NCBI GenBank assembly: GCA_015832175.1
Contig: WJXW01000013.1
Coordinates: 930,001 to 994,000, forward strand
Reading direction: 5' to 3'
Source of the DNA: Paraphaeosphaeria minitans
Lineage: Eukaryota > Ascomycota > Dothideomycetes > Pleosporales > Didymosphaeriaceae
Length of the DNA: 64,000 bases
Below are positions 44,110-56,967 of this stretch, piece after piece (the first letter of the stretch is position 1; each line of letters begins with the position of its first letter). A program made the translations under genes and the position numbers. The notes under the pieces were generated by a model. The model saw only the letters and a list, made by a program, of their open reading frames with translations. It searched no databases and was not told the origin of the DNA.

Positions 44110-45908
44110 ATCTTGTTATATTATAAAAGTTATTAGTAGATTTCTCTAATCTTTTATTAATAGTTTCCTAGGTAGTTCTCTAGTTCCTAAGTGTTTTCGC
44201 TATATAGGTAACCTTTTTACTTAATAAGGTACACGTTGCTATACTAATTATATTCTAGAATTCTTTTAACCTTAAATTTATTTTCTTCCTTAGTTCTGTC
44301 GTAGAAGGCGGTTCTAACTAGTGTATCTAGGTCTGTTAGTTCTAGTAGTGATACGTAGAATACTAGGTGTATTTTTGCATCTAGCGGTAATTCCAACTTA
44401 TAGTTTACTAGTAATATTTACTTAGAAATGTAAAATAGTCTAACCTTACTATAATCTAGTTTCTTATATTTCTTCTTTTAGGTTTAAAGGTTCTTTATAA
44501 GTAGATATACTTTATCCCCTTTCTTTAGCTAAGGTGCTATTTTTTGTTTTTAGTTTTAGTATAAAATTAATAACTACTAAGCTTTCTTAAGATTCTCTTA
44601 GAGTTATTAGTATATTTTCTTTATATTTTCTACTATATCTATAGCTTCTTTTGCTTTAATTGTTGTAGGAAATTATTAATTAAAGAGACGTAGGTGTCAT
44701 CTATAGTTTATATAGAATAGTCTATACTACTAATACTTTGTTATTATAGGCTAACTGTGCTATAGATAGTAATAAAACCTAGTTATTCTTTTAACTGTTA
44801 TAGTAGATGCGTAGGTACGTTTTTATAGTTTAGTTCGTACGTTCTGTCTATCTGTCTATTTATAGATAGTAAGCTGTTAATAGCTTTTATTTTGTTCTAA
44901 GTAGTGCTATAAGCGTTATCTAGTAATTTAACGTAAAGAGCTTATCGTTATCGCTAATAATTATTTTTAGGATTCTGTAATATCTAATTAGTTAGTCTAG
45001 GATAAGAAAAGCGAGTTCCTTTACTATTATTCTTTTAAGGCATAGAATGAGCTTAATATACTTAGTTAGTTAGTAGACTATTACTAGTATACTGTCGTAT
45101 TTAATTCCTGTTGTTAGATCCTTAGAGTTTAGAATTCCTATAATAAAATCTATAGTAATATCTTCCTATAGTACTGTTAGTATTCTAATTGCTTACATCT
45201 CTCTATATTTAAGATATATACTGTGTTTATTTCTCTAGTATTCTACATATTTGTAGATATAAGTTATTACAGCTTTCTTAATTCCTTTAAAGGTGTAATT
45301 CCTTTAGATAAGTTCTATTGTTTTTGTAATGCCTAGGTGTCCGTATATAGGGTTATTATAGTATTGTTAGATAATCTTAGTCTATAGATATTCTAGAACT
45401 TCTTAGTTAATTACTAAAAGTTAATTTAGTTCTACTATTAGTTTTAGAGATCTATTTTTGGCTTTGCGAAGGATTGCGGAGAAGGTTTTTACCTTTTTTT
45501 CTACTAGATTACTTTGTTAGCTAAGAGCGTCTACTCTACTACTTTCTTTTCTAGCTATATAGATAATTTTAAACCTATACTACCTAGTAGTCTATAACTA
45601 TCTTTATTATTGTAGTATAAGTTCTTTTGTCGTTGTGAACCTTAGAAGGTTTTTATAATCTATATAGATTTCTAGTGTTAAGTAACTAAGCGCGTAAACC
45701 CTCTAGTGCTTTAAGGCTTTAATAATAGCGTAGAGTTCTTTATTATATATATTGTATTGTGTTTTAGCGTTACTAAATTTGCATAAGTAATAGGCAATTA
45801 GGTACTATTTACTATTATATTTCTATTTAATGTAGGCGCCTAGCGTAAGATTGCTAGCGTTTATTTTAAAGCGTAGTGGTTTATTACTTCTAAAATAAAT
45901 AAGGATAG
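44110..45908 (-). pseudogene. GyF pol: RNase H, integrase, chromodomain
   Basis: On the - strand this is colinear with GyB 11641-13440 and GyA 23490-25310. The chromodomain end lies near 44120-44250, integrase in the middle, RNase H near 45520-45908. It is interrupted at 45909 by a gag-only element whose target duplication gatag is exact; the uninterrupted site is preserved in GyB at about 13440. Stops are TAG/TAA. Confidence 0.88.
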
Positions 45909-48900
45909 TGTCTGTATAGTTTATTGTACAAATAGCACTAAGTGAAATAGGGGCCTACCTACCTGTAGGGACCCGCACAAGGACCCACTACTTAGGTTAG
46001 CGCTAAGAGGCAGAGACTTCATAAGGCCCTACCTACCTATAAGGACCCGCATAAGGACCTACTGCTTAGGTTAGCGCTAAGAGGCAGAGACTTTATAAGG
46101 TCCTTAGTGCCCCTTTGTACGATAGACCAGACGTAATTAATTAAACCTACTTCTCACCCTTTATATAATAGTATACTATTAACCCTTAAATGCTTAATTG
46201 CAGATTAAGCTAAACCTACACTAATTAGTAGTTAATTCTAATTAACTACAAACTAGCAAGGTCTAAAAATAGAGCGCCCTATAAGCTGAATACATAGGCT
46301 CTATATTGTTACCTTTACTAGAGATTAAATTTTAGATTATATAATAAGCAGAAACAAAGCGTGCATATCTATAAAGAGTTACATAATTTAGTCTAAGCTA
46401 TTCTATAAAAAAGAAAGAAGATAGTAAACCCTCTTATAACCCTAAAAAACACGTCGCATAATTAAACTAGTAATAACTAAACGTAAACATATTGCACGAT
46501 TAAACTAGTAATAACTAAATATAGACACGTTACACAACTAAGAAAGACAATAATAATATGGCCTTAAGACTAGGAGACTTCCTAGAGGAACTAAAACCTA
46601 AGGATATTATATAATAATTAATACTACCTCTTTAGTAAGAAGACAAAGTAATATAGCTTTAATCAATAGAGGAAGTAATAAATATTAAGGCTATTACCTT
46701 AAGAGGAGAGATTGCATAAAAGTACTAGGTAGATTAAGTAGATCTACACAACTACCTACCCCCTTCTCTAAAATAGCTAAACACTTATATAGTGTATATA
46801 ATCGTGTAATATTGCGTAAGTAGCTTTAAAAGTAAAGAGGTAATCTCCTCTTTTACTAAAGATTTTAATAACTAGAAGAAAAGAACTTTTAATAAAATTA
46901 GTTATATAGTAAAAAGAGAGCTTATTGCTTTTCGTATAAAGGAAGGCTTTATTACTACTAATACTATAATAAAAGACACTTATATAAAGAAACTCTTTAA
47001 ACTGTTATAGCTTAACTATAAGCTATAGACCCTTTATACAATAACGCTATAACTATAACCTAAACTGCTTTACACAATCCTAATAATATAACCTACACTA
47101 TCTGTAGGCAATATATATATATATATATATAGAGTATAGCTGGGGCCCTTCCCTATACATGCGAGGACAGAAACACTATATATAAAGCCACACTAGTAGT
47201 AGCAGCCTAGAACCTAAACTACTTTTACCTAACAAACTATATCGTACAAAGAGGCTAGACACTCCTAGTCTCTTTAATAACTAGGAGATTATGCTTCTAT
47301 CTAGCTCGACAAGATTATTCTCTTTTAGAAGGCTTAGAGTAAAGAGAATAACTATACTAGTAGGCTATATAATATCCTAGTAGATAAGATAAAAATCTTT
47401 AGAGAACTATACTATAGGCTAGGTATACTATAGGACTAGTATATAAACATTTTCTTAAGAATCCTTTTTAATCGTGCGAGCACCTACTACCTACATAATA
47501 TTAGACTAGGACTTCTATAGAATAAATTGTATAACAGACTAAATAGGCACTTTAACACTAGTGTTAATTATACTTAGTACTAGATAGACTAGACTACTCT
47601 TACTTTTAAACACTATAAAAGGGATAATCTAGCTACTATATCATATAAGGCTCTAGAAGTAATAATTAATAAGCTTACTTTAGCCTAAAAGGCTCTTAGA
47701 TAAGGCTTTAGTAGTAAACTATAACTATATACTACTATTATATAAGCATACTACGGCTATTCTAACCTTAAATAAGCTATATTTAACCCTAAAAATATAG
47801 TAGAAGGCTTACTTAGTAACCTTTATGCGTTACTCTAAGTTACTAAAAATAGAAAGAAGTTATAGTTCCTCTAAGATAGTAAAAAGGTATACTACACTAA
47901 TTAATAATATAACAGTTTTAATCGCACAAGAGAATATAGCCCCTCTAGAGGTAGAATAACCTTTAGACTAAAAGAAAAGGGTAACTTTAGAAGTTTAAGC
48001 TCTTACATAAAGTAGAAATACTTTATATACTATAAAGAAGGATACTAGTCTACTAATTATTTACTAAAGGATACCTAGTAAGCTAGAAAGTAATACATGT
48101 CGTCGTACACTAACTTCTATAAACACGAACCCTCTACTATAGATATATAAATATATATTCTTAACTTTAAAGGAGAGCTAGAGGATAAAGACTATTATAC
48201 AAAAGAAGAGGAAGATAAATAAGACTAATAGAGTAATAAAGAAGAAGCACAAAAGGCTACCTTATACTTTACTTCTACTATATACTTTTATTATATAACT
48301 AGGAGACATCTTTCTATACCTACTTACTAAGACCTAGCGCTAAGTATTATATTACTTAATACTCTACCTTCTATTTACGTACAGGATGTATGTCTAGAAA
48401 GAGCCTTATTATATAATATAACTCTACTACTATGCGAAAGGGTAGAGTAAAAACTAAATAGGCTAACTGTTACTACTTATTTATACAAGAGTAGGTATAA
48501 ATATAACTTCTACTATATAGTAACACTGTACCTACCTTACAACCTGTTCTAATAGGGGAAGGCTAACTGTATAGATAGAGAAAGACAGGAAAGGGAAGTG
48601 TATAATAAATATAAGCTATTACATAAAAGAAAAGTTGCTAGTGTCTATATAGTTTATTATATAAATAGCACTAAGTAAAATAGTGGCCTACCTACCTATA
48701 GGGACCCGCATAAGGACCCACTACTTAGGTTAGCGCTAAGAGGCAGAGACTTTATAAGGCCCTACTTACTTATAAGGACCTATACAAGGACCTACTGCTT
48801 AGGTTAGCACTAAGAGGCAGAGACTTTACAAGGTCCTTAGTGCCCCTTTATACGATAGACTAGACATAATTAATTAAAACTACTTCTTACCCTTTGCATA

Positions 48901-48953
48901 ATAGTATACTATTAACCCTTAAATACTTAATTATAGATTAAGCCAAACCTATA
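45909..48953 (+). mobile_element. Gag-only LTR element (+), 312-bp LTRs, TSD gatag
   Basis: LTRs of 312 bp (45909-46220 and 48642-48953) and the exact duplication gatag (45904-45908 and 48954-48958). The undisturbed site aaggataggttctata is visible in GyB at 13440-13456. Internal gag frames are as in 33636-36790. The knuckle near 48010-48055 has lost all four ligand codons to Tyr. No pol. This is the fifth copy of the family in the window, all inside other elements. Confidence 0.95.
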
Positions 48954-50261
48954 GATAGGTTCTATAATACATGCTGTCTTAAGTAGTTAGAATAACATTC
49001 TACACTTATTTATTTATTTAAAGGGTACGTCCTTCTTTATAAGATTTATTAAAGGTATTATAACCTTTACGTAATTTTAGATAAATTGTTAGTTAAATCT
49101 ATAGAATCCTAAGAATCCTTAGATGTTCTTAGCTATCTTTAGTATTAGCTAGTTCCTAATGTATTTAACTTTACTTAGTACTATCTTAATTCCTTCTATA
49201 GTAACGATATGTCTTAGGAATCTAAGTTATTTAACGTTAAACTTATATTTCTTAAGTTTAATATAAAGGTATGCTTTATGTAGTGCTTTTAATACTATCT
49301 ATATATGCTTAGTATAGTCTAATTTGTTTTTAGAAAAGACGAGGATATTATCTATATACGTAATAATAAATATGTCTAGATATTTATAGAGTACATTGTT
49401 AATAAGTGCTATAAAAGCTACTAGTGCGTTTATAAGTCTAAAAGGCATAACCTTATATTTAAATAGTCTATAGCGTAATTAAAACGCTATTTTCTATTCT
49501 TTACATTTCTTAATTTGTATAAGGTAGTAACTGTTTCTTAAATCTATTATTCTAAATATCTTAGCTTGAGATAGTTAATCTCGTAACTCTATAATGTTTA
49601 GTAGTAGATATTAGTTCTTTATTATTATGTTGTTAAGTTATTAGTAGTTAATGTATAGTCTATCTAATCCATCTTTTTTCTAAATAAACATAAAAGGGCT
49701 TACTACTAGTAACTTTAATAGTTATATATATCCTTTCTTAAGGTTTGTCTTAATAAAATCACGTTTTTAAAGGAGTTCTTCTCCTATCTTACTATATAGT
49801 AGTCTAAAAGGTAGCGTCTTTCCTTCTTTTAGGTCTATTGTAAGATCCTAGGGTTAATGTTTAGGTAGGTTTACTTTTCCTTCCTTTTCTGTAAATATAT
49901 GTATCTATTTCCTATACTCTCTTAGTAAGGTAAAGGGTGTGCTGTTATCCTCCTTTTTGCGCTTCTTAACCTAGTAGTTCCTACTAGCGTCTGCTAAGGT
50001 GTATTTCTGTTTTTTAACTATCTGTTGCAGTATTATATTATTAATAACTCCCTTATTTACTATTATTTTTAGTTAATACGTAGGCTTTACTTATAATATA
50101 TAATTATAGCGTTTAAATAATATTTTCTTTATACCCTAGTTAATTTATAGGTTGTGTATTATTAACTAAGGTAATTCTAAGACTAACTTATACTTAGATT
50201 CTAGTAAGATATCTAAGGTAAGCTCCTCTCTATATCCTTAAACTATTATTATGGTAGTAAC
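48954..50261 (-). pseudogene. GyF pol continued: reverse transcriptase and protease end
   Basis: On the - strand it reads from the protease region near 50260 through RT to the RNase H boundary at 48959. The RT box corresponding to YIDN lies near 49345-49370. Sequence matches GyA 22225-23480 in reverse. At 50262 it is cut by a + strand LTR, and the preceding protease/gag portion does not reappear in order: the next piece of this element is the gag start at 61298-61407. Confidence 0.85.
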
Positions 50262-50672
50262 TGTTACGTACCAGATAACAACGTGGGACTCGGGCGCTTA
50301 TGAAGGTGCGATGAAGCGATAACAGGGTTACAAACGTAACAAAGAGACGCCAAGTAACTTAGATTAGGTCACGTGATATGCTTAGTTACTTAGCAGCACT
50401 AAGTAGTAGAGCTAGTTACGTAAAGTGCTTAGTTACTTAGTGGCACTAAGCAGCAGAGCAGCCTTAGTATATAGGAACGTAAGGATAGGCTCTCTATACT
50501 CGTGTTTAATCTATTTATTAATCTATTGTTTGGATTCTAGCAGACCAAATTATTAACTTATTACACTTCGCAAGATACTATTATATTAACAAGACTTTCT
50601 ACCTTCTATAAGTACTCCTGCCTAAGAACTAACCTTAACTCTTTAGGACTAGCTACCCTTTTAGATTTAATA
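50262..50672 (+). repeat. GyD 5' LTR, chimeric: left half type 4
   Basis: The left half is unique in the window, unusually rich in CG, TG and CA (agataacaacgtgggactcgg), hence little RIPped. It contains a direct duplication: tgcttagttacttag followed by (c/tg)gcactaag..agcagagc occurs twice, around 50378-50412 and 50428-50462. From 50466 (agtatataggaacg) it is the common right half. Confidence 0.85.
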
Positions 50673-50689
50673 TCTTAAACACCCTTAAT

Positions 50690-52630
50690 ATAAGTACTTT
50701 ACAAACTCCTACCTCTTCTACAGCTTTAGGTGCCGCTAAGATTACTCCTATAAAGGATAGCAGTAAGGCGTATAAACCTAATCTCTACTTTAGCGAACAA
50801 TCTTAAACTAATATCTAGATTCTTTAGTTAGACCTCTACTTCTTTAACTTAGATAAACCCCTTAAAGATAAGAAAAAGGTTATCTTTGTAGTAATATATA
50901 TACGAGGAGATGTAGGATTATAGATCTATCTCTACCTTAAAAAGTACCTAGGAATAGACCACGATAATAATAACGATAATTACATAAACAAACACGCTAA
51001 TATAGTTAACATTATTAAAAATTATAATAACTTTAAGAAATGCCTTAAATAACTCTTTAGAATTGCTAATAAAGACTCTATTATAAAAGTAAAGATTTAG
51101 ACTATAATTTAGAAATAATTAGTAGCTAAGTATATAGCTAAGTTTTGTAGATACGCTGTGCAACTTAACTAGGATAATAAATCTCTTTAAGACATGTACA
51201 AATAAGGACTTAAACAGAAACTATATAAGAAACTCCTACATAGTAGTGCACAAATTACTAACTTTAAAAAACTATATAAAGAAACTATTAGAATTAATAG
51301 AGAGTAGTTTTTATTATAATAAGAGCTCTACTAAAACCCTAGAGTAATAAGCTTTAGATAACTAGTAAAAGTGGTTTATAAGAACCTTGTTAGAATTGTC
51401 TAAAAGCAACAGCTAAGGAACTACTAGAGATACAAACTAATAGAAGATGTCTAGTTTAACTATATAGGTAAAGGAAAAGAAGGAAGGATAGGCCCTAAGT
51501 AGCCTAATAAACGCGTCTCTAATAGAAGTTAATAACTAATAACTAAGACCTGTAAATGCTTTACATGTAGCAAACTAGACTATATAGCTAGGAACTGTAG
51601 ATTAAAGAACAAAGTCTATTAAACTAAGTTAAATATACTAACTATTAAAGACTAAGAACCTAATAAAGAATAGGAAGTTGTTATAACGCTATTTAGTTAC
51701 TAACGCGTTACACTAGAGTAAAGTAAGTAATTAGATTCACCTAACTTACAACTATATAAAGATCTAGAAGACAACTCTAATGTATACTATAATATAGAAG
51801 ATATAGAAGAGATACTAAGATCTCCTACTCCTTACCTATAAAGTAGGCGGGAAGAAGATAACCCTATATTACCTAAGTATAAACTAAATGTTTAGGACTA
51901 TATAGAACCCTACTAGGCACTAAAAGGGATGCGACCCTATAAAAATAAGGAATTAGACTACGTACTAAAGTACTACCTAGACTACTAAAATCCTATATAC
52001 TAATTTTGTATATGGACGCAGTGCGAAGAACTAACATGTACATAATATAAGGTAGAGAAAGAGGAGAATAAGAAATAACCTAAAAGGAAACTGCGCTATA
52101 GATAGATATAGACAGACTACTCTATCGCAGCTTGCGATAAACACCTCTAGGATAAATAATAAGTAAAATACTTTCCTTACTTTACGCTAAAAGGCAACAA
52201 ATACTATAATATACTTATTAATAGAGACTATATATAACTGTACTAGTATACGTGTCTAAACTAAGACTATAAATACTACTACATAGCTAAATGTTTAGAT
52301 AGCTTTGTAAACTGCCCTACGTAAGAAGTAACAATAGAGTTACTAATTTAACTAGTACACAGGAATAGTAAAGACTATAGGAGGAAAAACAGAAGAACAT
52401 CCTTATAGGAAGAAAAAGAAGACAATCTACACAAGCTATATACTTAAGAATAATAATAGAAGCAGATACTTAGAAACGCATACTAGGCACTAGAACTTAA
52501 CTACAACCTACACAAACAGATGTCTTTTTTAGGCCTAAATTTAGACAAGAAAACGCCTTTATTAAATTAAATACTATAGTAAGCACAGTATTAGTTAAGC
52601 TACTAGTATAGCTTAAAGAAATATAGGCTT
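50690..52630 (+). pseudogene. GyD gag
   Basis: Colinear with GyA gag, starting with ATA where GyB has ATG. The zinc knuckle near 51553-51600 reads C-F-T-C-S-K-L-D-Y-I-A-R-N-C: the three Cys ligands are intact, the His is Tyr and one Gly is Asp. This complements GyA, where the His is kept and two Cys are lost, so the family's ancestral knuckle is C-x2-C-x4-H-x4-C. Stops are TAG/TAA. Confidence 0.85.
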
Positions 52631-55600
52631 AAGCTCTTATAGACTTAGGAGTAGAGAAGAACTTTATATCTTATTAAACAGCAAGATAAGCAGGACTTAT
52701 AATATTAAAGAAAGAAGTACCCTATATTATCTATATTGCGAATAGATCCCTAATGCCTAAGACACCTTAGATATACTAGGAGGTTACTACCACAATAATA
52801 GTCCAAAGATATAGAGAGGAACTTACCTTAGATATCTTACTAGAATCTAAGTATAAGTTAGTCTTAGGATTACCTTAGTTAATAATACATAACCCGTAGA
52901 TTAACTAGGGTATAAAGAAAATATTATTTAAACGCTGTAATTATATATTATAAGTAAAGCCTACGCATTAACTAAAAATAATAGTAAATAAGGGAGTTAT
53001 TAATAATATAATACCGCGATAGATAGTTAAAAAATAGAAGCACACCTTAGCAGACGATAGTAGGAACTACTAGGTTAAGACGCGCGAGAAAGAGGACAAT
53101 AACACACCCCTTACCTTACTAAGAGAGTATAGGAAATAGACACACATATTTATAGAAAAGGAAGGAAAAGCAAACCTACCTAAATATTAACCCTAGGATC
53201 TTATAATAGACCTAGAAGAAGGGAAGACGCCACCCTTTAGACTACTATATAGTAAGATAGAAGAAGAACTCCTTAAAGAACGTAATTTTATTAAAATAAA
53301 CCTTAAGAAAGAATATATATAACTATTAAAATTACTAGTAGTAAGCCCTTTTATGTTTATTAAGAAAAAGGATAGATTAGATAGACTATACGTTAACTAC
53401 TAATAACTTAACAATATAATAATAAAGAACTAATATCTACTACTAAACATTACAGAGCTACGAGATTAACTATCTTAAGCTAAGATATTTACAATAATAG
53501 ATCTAAGAGATAGTTACCACCTTATATAAATTAAAAAAGGTGAAGAATAGAAAACAGCGTTTTAATTACGCTACAGACTATTTAAGTATAAGGTTATGCT
53601 ATTTAGACTTACGAATACACTAGCAGCTTTTATAGCCCTTATTAATAACGTACTCTGTAAACATCTAGACATATTTATTATTATATATATAGACAATATC
53701 CTTATCTTTTCTAAAAACAAATTAGACTACACTAAGCATATATAGACAGTACTAGAAGCACTAGACAAAGTATGCCTTTATATTAAACTTAAGAAATATA
53801 AGTTTAATATTAAACAACTTAAATTCCTAGGACACATTATTACTATAGAAGGAATTAAAATAGCACTAAGTAAAGTTAAATGCATTAAGAACTAGCTAAT
53901 ACTAAAGATAGCTAAGAATATCTAAGAATTTTTAGGATTCTATAGATTTAATTAATAATTTGTCTAAGATTACGTAAAGGTTATAATATCTTTAACAAAT
54001 CTTACAAAGAAGAACGTACCCTTTATATAGATAAATAAGTACAAAATGTTATTCTAACTTCTTAAGACAGTATATATTATAGAACCTGTCCTTGTTTATT
54101 TTAGAAGTAATAAACCACTACGCTTTAAAATAGACGCTAGCAATCTTACGCTAGGCGCCTACGCTAAATAAGAACGTAATAGTAAATGGCACCTAATTAC
54201 CTACTACTTATATAAATTTAATAACGCTAAAACGCAATACAATATATATAACAAAGAACTCTATGCTATTATTAAAGCCTTAAAGCACTAGAGGATTTAC
54301 GCACTTAGTTACTTAACGCTAGAAATCTACATAGATTATAAAAACCTTCTAAGGTTTATAATAACAAAAGAACTTACGCTATAATAATAAAGATGGTTGT
54401 AAACCACTAGGCAGTATAAGTTTAAAATTATCTATATAGCTAGGAAAGAAAATGGCAGAGTAGACGCTCTTAGCTAACAAAGTAATCTAGTAGAACAAAA
54501 AGTAAAAACCTTCTTTGTAATCCTTTGTAAAGCTAAAGATAGATCTCTAGAGCTAATAGTAGAACTAAATTAACTTTTAGTAGTTAACTAAGAAGTTCTA
54601 GAACATCTATAGACTAAGATTATCTAACAATACCACGATGACCCTATATACAGACACCTAGGTATTACAAAAATAATAGAACTTATCTAAAGGAATTATA
54701 CCTTTAAAAGAATTAAGAAAGCTGTAATAACTTATATCTGCAAATGTGCAGAATGCTAGAGAAACAAATACAGTACACATTTTAAATATAGAGAAATGTA
54801 AGTAATTAGAATACTAATAGCACTATAGGAAGACATTACTATGGATTTTGTTATAGGAATTCTAAACTCTAAGGATCTAATAATATGAATTAAATACAAC
54901 AGTATACTAGTAGTAGTCTACTAACTAACTAAGTATATTAAGCTCATTCTATGCCTTAAAAGAATAACGGCAAAAGAACTCGCTTTTCTTATCCTAAACT
55001 AACTAGTTAGACACTACAGAATCCTAAAAATAATTATTAGTAATAGAGATAAGCTCTTTATGTTAAATTATTAGACAACGCTTATAGCACTACTTAGAAT
55101 GAAACAAAAGCTATTAACAGCTTACTATCCATAAACAGACAGATAGACAGAACGTACGAACTAAACTATGGAAACGTGCCTACGCATCTACTATAATAGT
55201 TAGAAGAATAACTAGGTTTTATTACTACCTATAGCACAGTTAGCCTATAATAACAAAGTATTAGTAGTATTAGGACATACACTATTCTATGTAAACTATA
55301 GAAGACACCCACATCTCTTTAATTAATAATTTTCTACAACAATTAAAGCAAAAGAAGCCATAGATATAGTAGAAAATATAAAGAAAATACACTAATAACT
55401 CTAAGAGAATCTTAAGAAAGCTTAGTAGTAATTAATTTCATACTAAAATTAAAAACAAAAAATAGCACCTTAGCTAAAGAAGGGGGATAAAGTATATCTG
55501 CTTACAAAGAACCTTTAAACTTAGAAGAAAAAACACAAGAAACTAGATTATATTAAGGTTAGACTATTTTACATTTCTAAGTAAATATCACTAGTGAACT

Positions 55601-55880
55601 ATAAGTTAGAACTACCGCTAAATGCAAAGATACACCTAGTATTCCACGTATTACTACTAGAACTAGCAGACCCTAATACACTAGTTAGAACTACCTTCTA
55701 CTACAGAACTAAGAAAGAAAATAAATTTAAGATTAAAAGAATTCTAGAATATAATTAGCATAGCAACGTGTATCTTATTAAGTAGAAAGGTTACCCACAC
55801 AGCAAAAACACCTAGGAACTAGAGAACTACCTAAGAAACTATTAATAAAAAATTAAAGAATTCTACTAACAACCTGCACA
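52631..55880 (+). pseudogene. GyD pol: protease to chromodomain
   Basis: Protease starts near 52636 (ALIDLGVEKNFISY). RT lies near 53230-53830, with FIKKKDRLDRL and a decayed IYIDNILIFS box near 53685-53715. RNase H is near 54130-54480 (DASNLTLGAYA, NKELYAIIKALKH). The integrase zinc finger is well preserved: His at 54634-54636 and in RHLG near 54654, and C-K-C-A-E-C near 54738-54757. The core has MDFVIG near 54841 and IISNRDKLFM near 55035. The chromodomain (EYNxHSNVYLIKxKGY) is near 55750-55800. It is broken by TAG/TAA, though fewer changes are visible than in GyF. Confidence 0.92.
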
Positions 55881-55889
55881 GTATAATAA

Positions 55890-56452
55890 TATTTATACCT
55901 AAGATAGTAAAGGCACTAGATTATTCTAGAATTCTAATAAGAAATCTTTAAAAGCGCTCTATATCGCAGGGGACAAGAAAAGACCTAAAGAAGTCTTATT
56001 AACTACTAGATTAACAGCCTTATAAGATTTAGCCTTCTTAATATTCTTCTTCTTAACCGCTATCGCATCCTTAGTATGCTTATCTAGTAAGTCTATTTAC
56101 TAATATAACTAATCTTTATATGCGCGTGCAACCTATAATTTCTCTAATACCTCTTTATAGGCTTTAAACGCAGCCTCCTACGTTTCTCTTAACTCTTTTA
56201 TCTATATACGCAATTTCTCTTTCTCTACTAATAAACACTTAAACTTAGACTCTAAAACGCGCACATCGCAATATTAATCTTAATAAATATATTCTTTACA
56301 TTTTCTAGACTAAACGTGAATTTTATAAATATAGTTATATTTTATACATATTAAGTATTTCTTAACTATAACTTTGCTAAAGAAGTTAATAAAATTAGTT
56401 AGGTAATAGTAATAAGTAGTGCTAGACTTAGAAGGTTATTAAAGTATAATAT
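55890..56452 (-). pseudogene. Antisense reading frame of GyD (type 2)
   Basis: Homologous to 43555-44109 and 11087-11640, read opposite to GyD pol. The ATG is ATA here. The helical block is clear (KCLLVEKEKLRI, KELRET, AAFKAYKEVLEKL, around 56240-56130), as is the KDAIAVKKKNIKKAKS segment near 56075-56030. The Cys cluster lies upstream near 56280-56350 and is partly converted to Tyr. Having three copies on two strands in three elements makes chance conservation of this frame unlikely. Confidence 0.62.
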
Positions 56453-56556
56453 AAGTAAGCTAACGCTACTTATAATGTAGGGCGAGCTCTAGTTATAACT
56501 AGGCATAAGACATAGTTATATAATTTAAGGACAAATCCTAGTAAAGAGGGACATAA

Positions 56557-56967
56557 TATTAAGATCTAAAGGCTAGGCCTCCTAGGATCTTTATATGTAT
56601 CTACATTCGTTATTTAAGTAACACAGCACAAAAGGTCACGTGATTAGATTAGTATAATTAGGGCGCCAAGATAACTAATTAGACTAAGCACTTAACATAC
56701 TAAGTAACTAATTAGTACTTAATTAGTTTAATTAGAGTAATTAGTCCACTAATCGCTTAAAGTATATAGGAACGCGAGGATAGGCTCTCTATACTTATAT
56801 TTAATCTGTTTATTAATCTATTATTTAGATTCTAGCAGACCAAATTGTTAACTTATTACACTTCGTAAGATACTATTATATTAACAAGACCTTTCACCTT
56901 CCGTAAGTACTCCTGCCTAAGAACTAACCTTAACCCTTTAGGACTAGCTACCCTCTTGGATTTAACA
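56557..56967 (+). repeat. GyD 3' LTR (411 bp, type 2)
   Basis: Preceded by the purine run aaagagggacataa. Starts tattaagatctaaagg and ends ggatttaaca. Colinear with the GyB and GyF/GyG LTRs. Followed by ctcttatagacttaag, which is inside the protease of GyE. Confidence 0.92.

Larger units (their letters stand above)
50262..56967 (+). mobile_element. GyD: gypsy with mismatched LTRs and no TSD
   Basis: A + strand element of the GyA family with gag, pol, a type 2 antisense frame, and two LTRs of 411 bp (50262-50672 and 56557-56967). The right halves of the LTRs match. The left ~204 bp do not: the 5' LTR begins tgttacgtaccagataac, the 3' LTR begins tattaagatctaaaggc. The flanks also differ (gtaac left, ctctt right) and lie in differently oriented gypsy sequence. 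LTRs of one insertion are identical at birth, so the 5' LTR must be a recombinant. Confidence 0.9.
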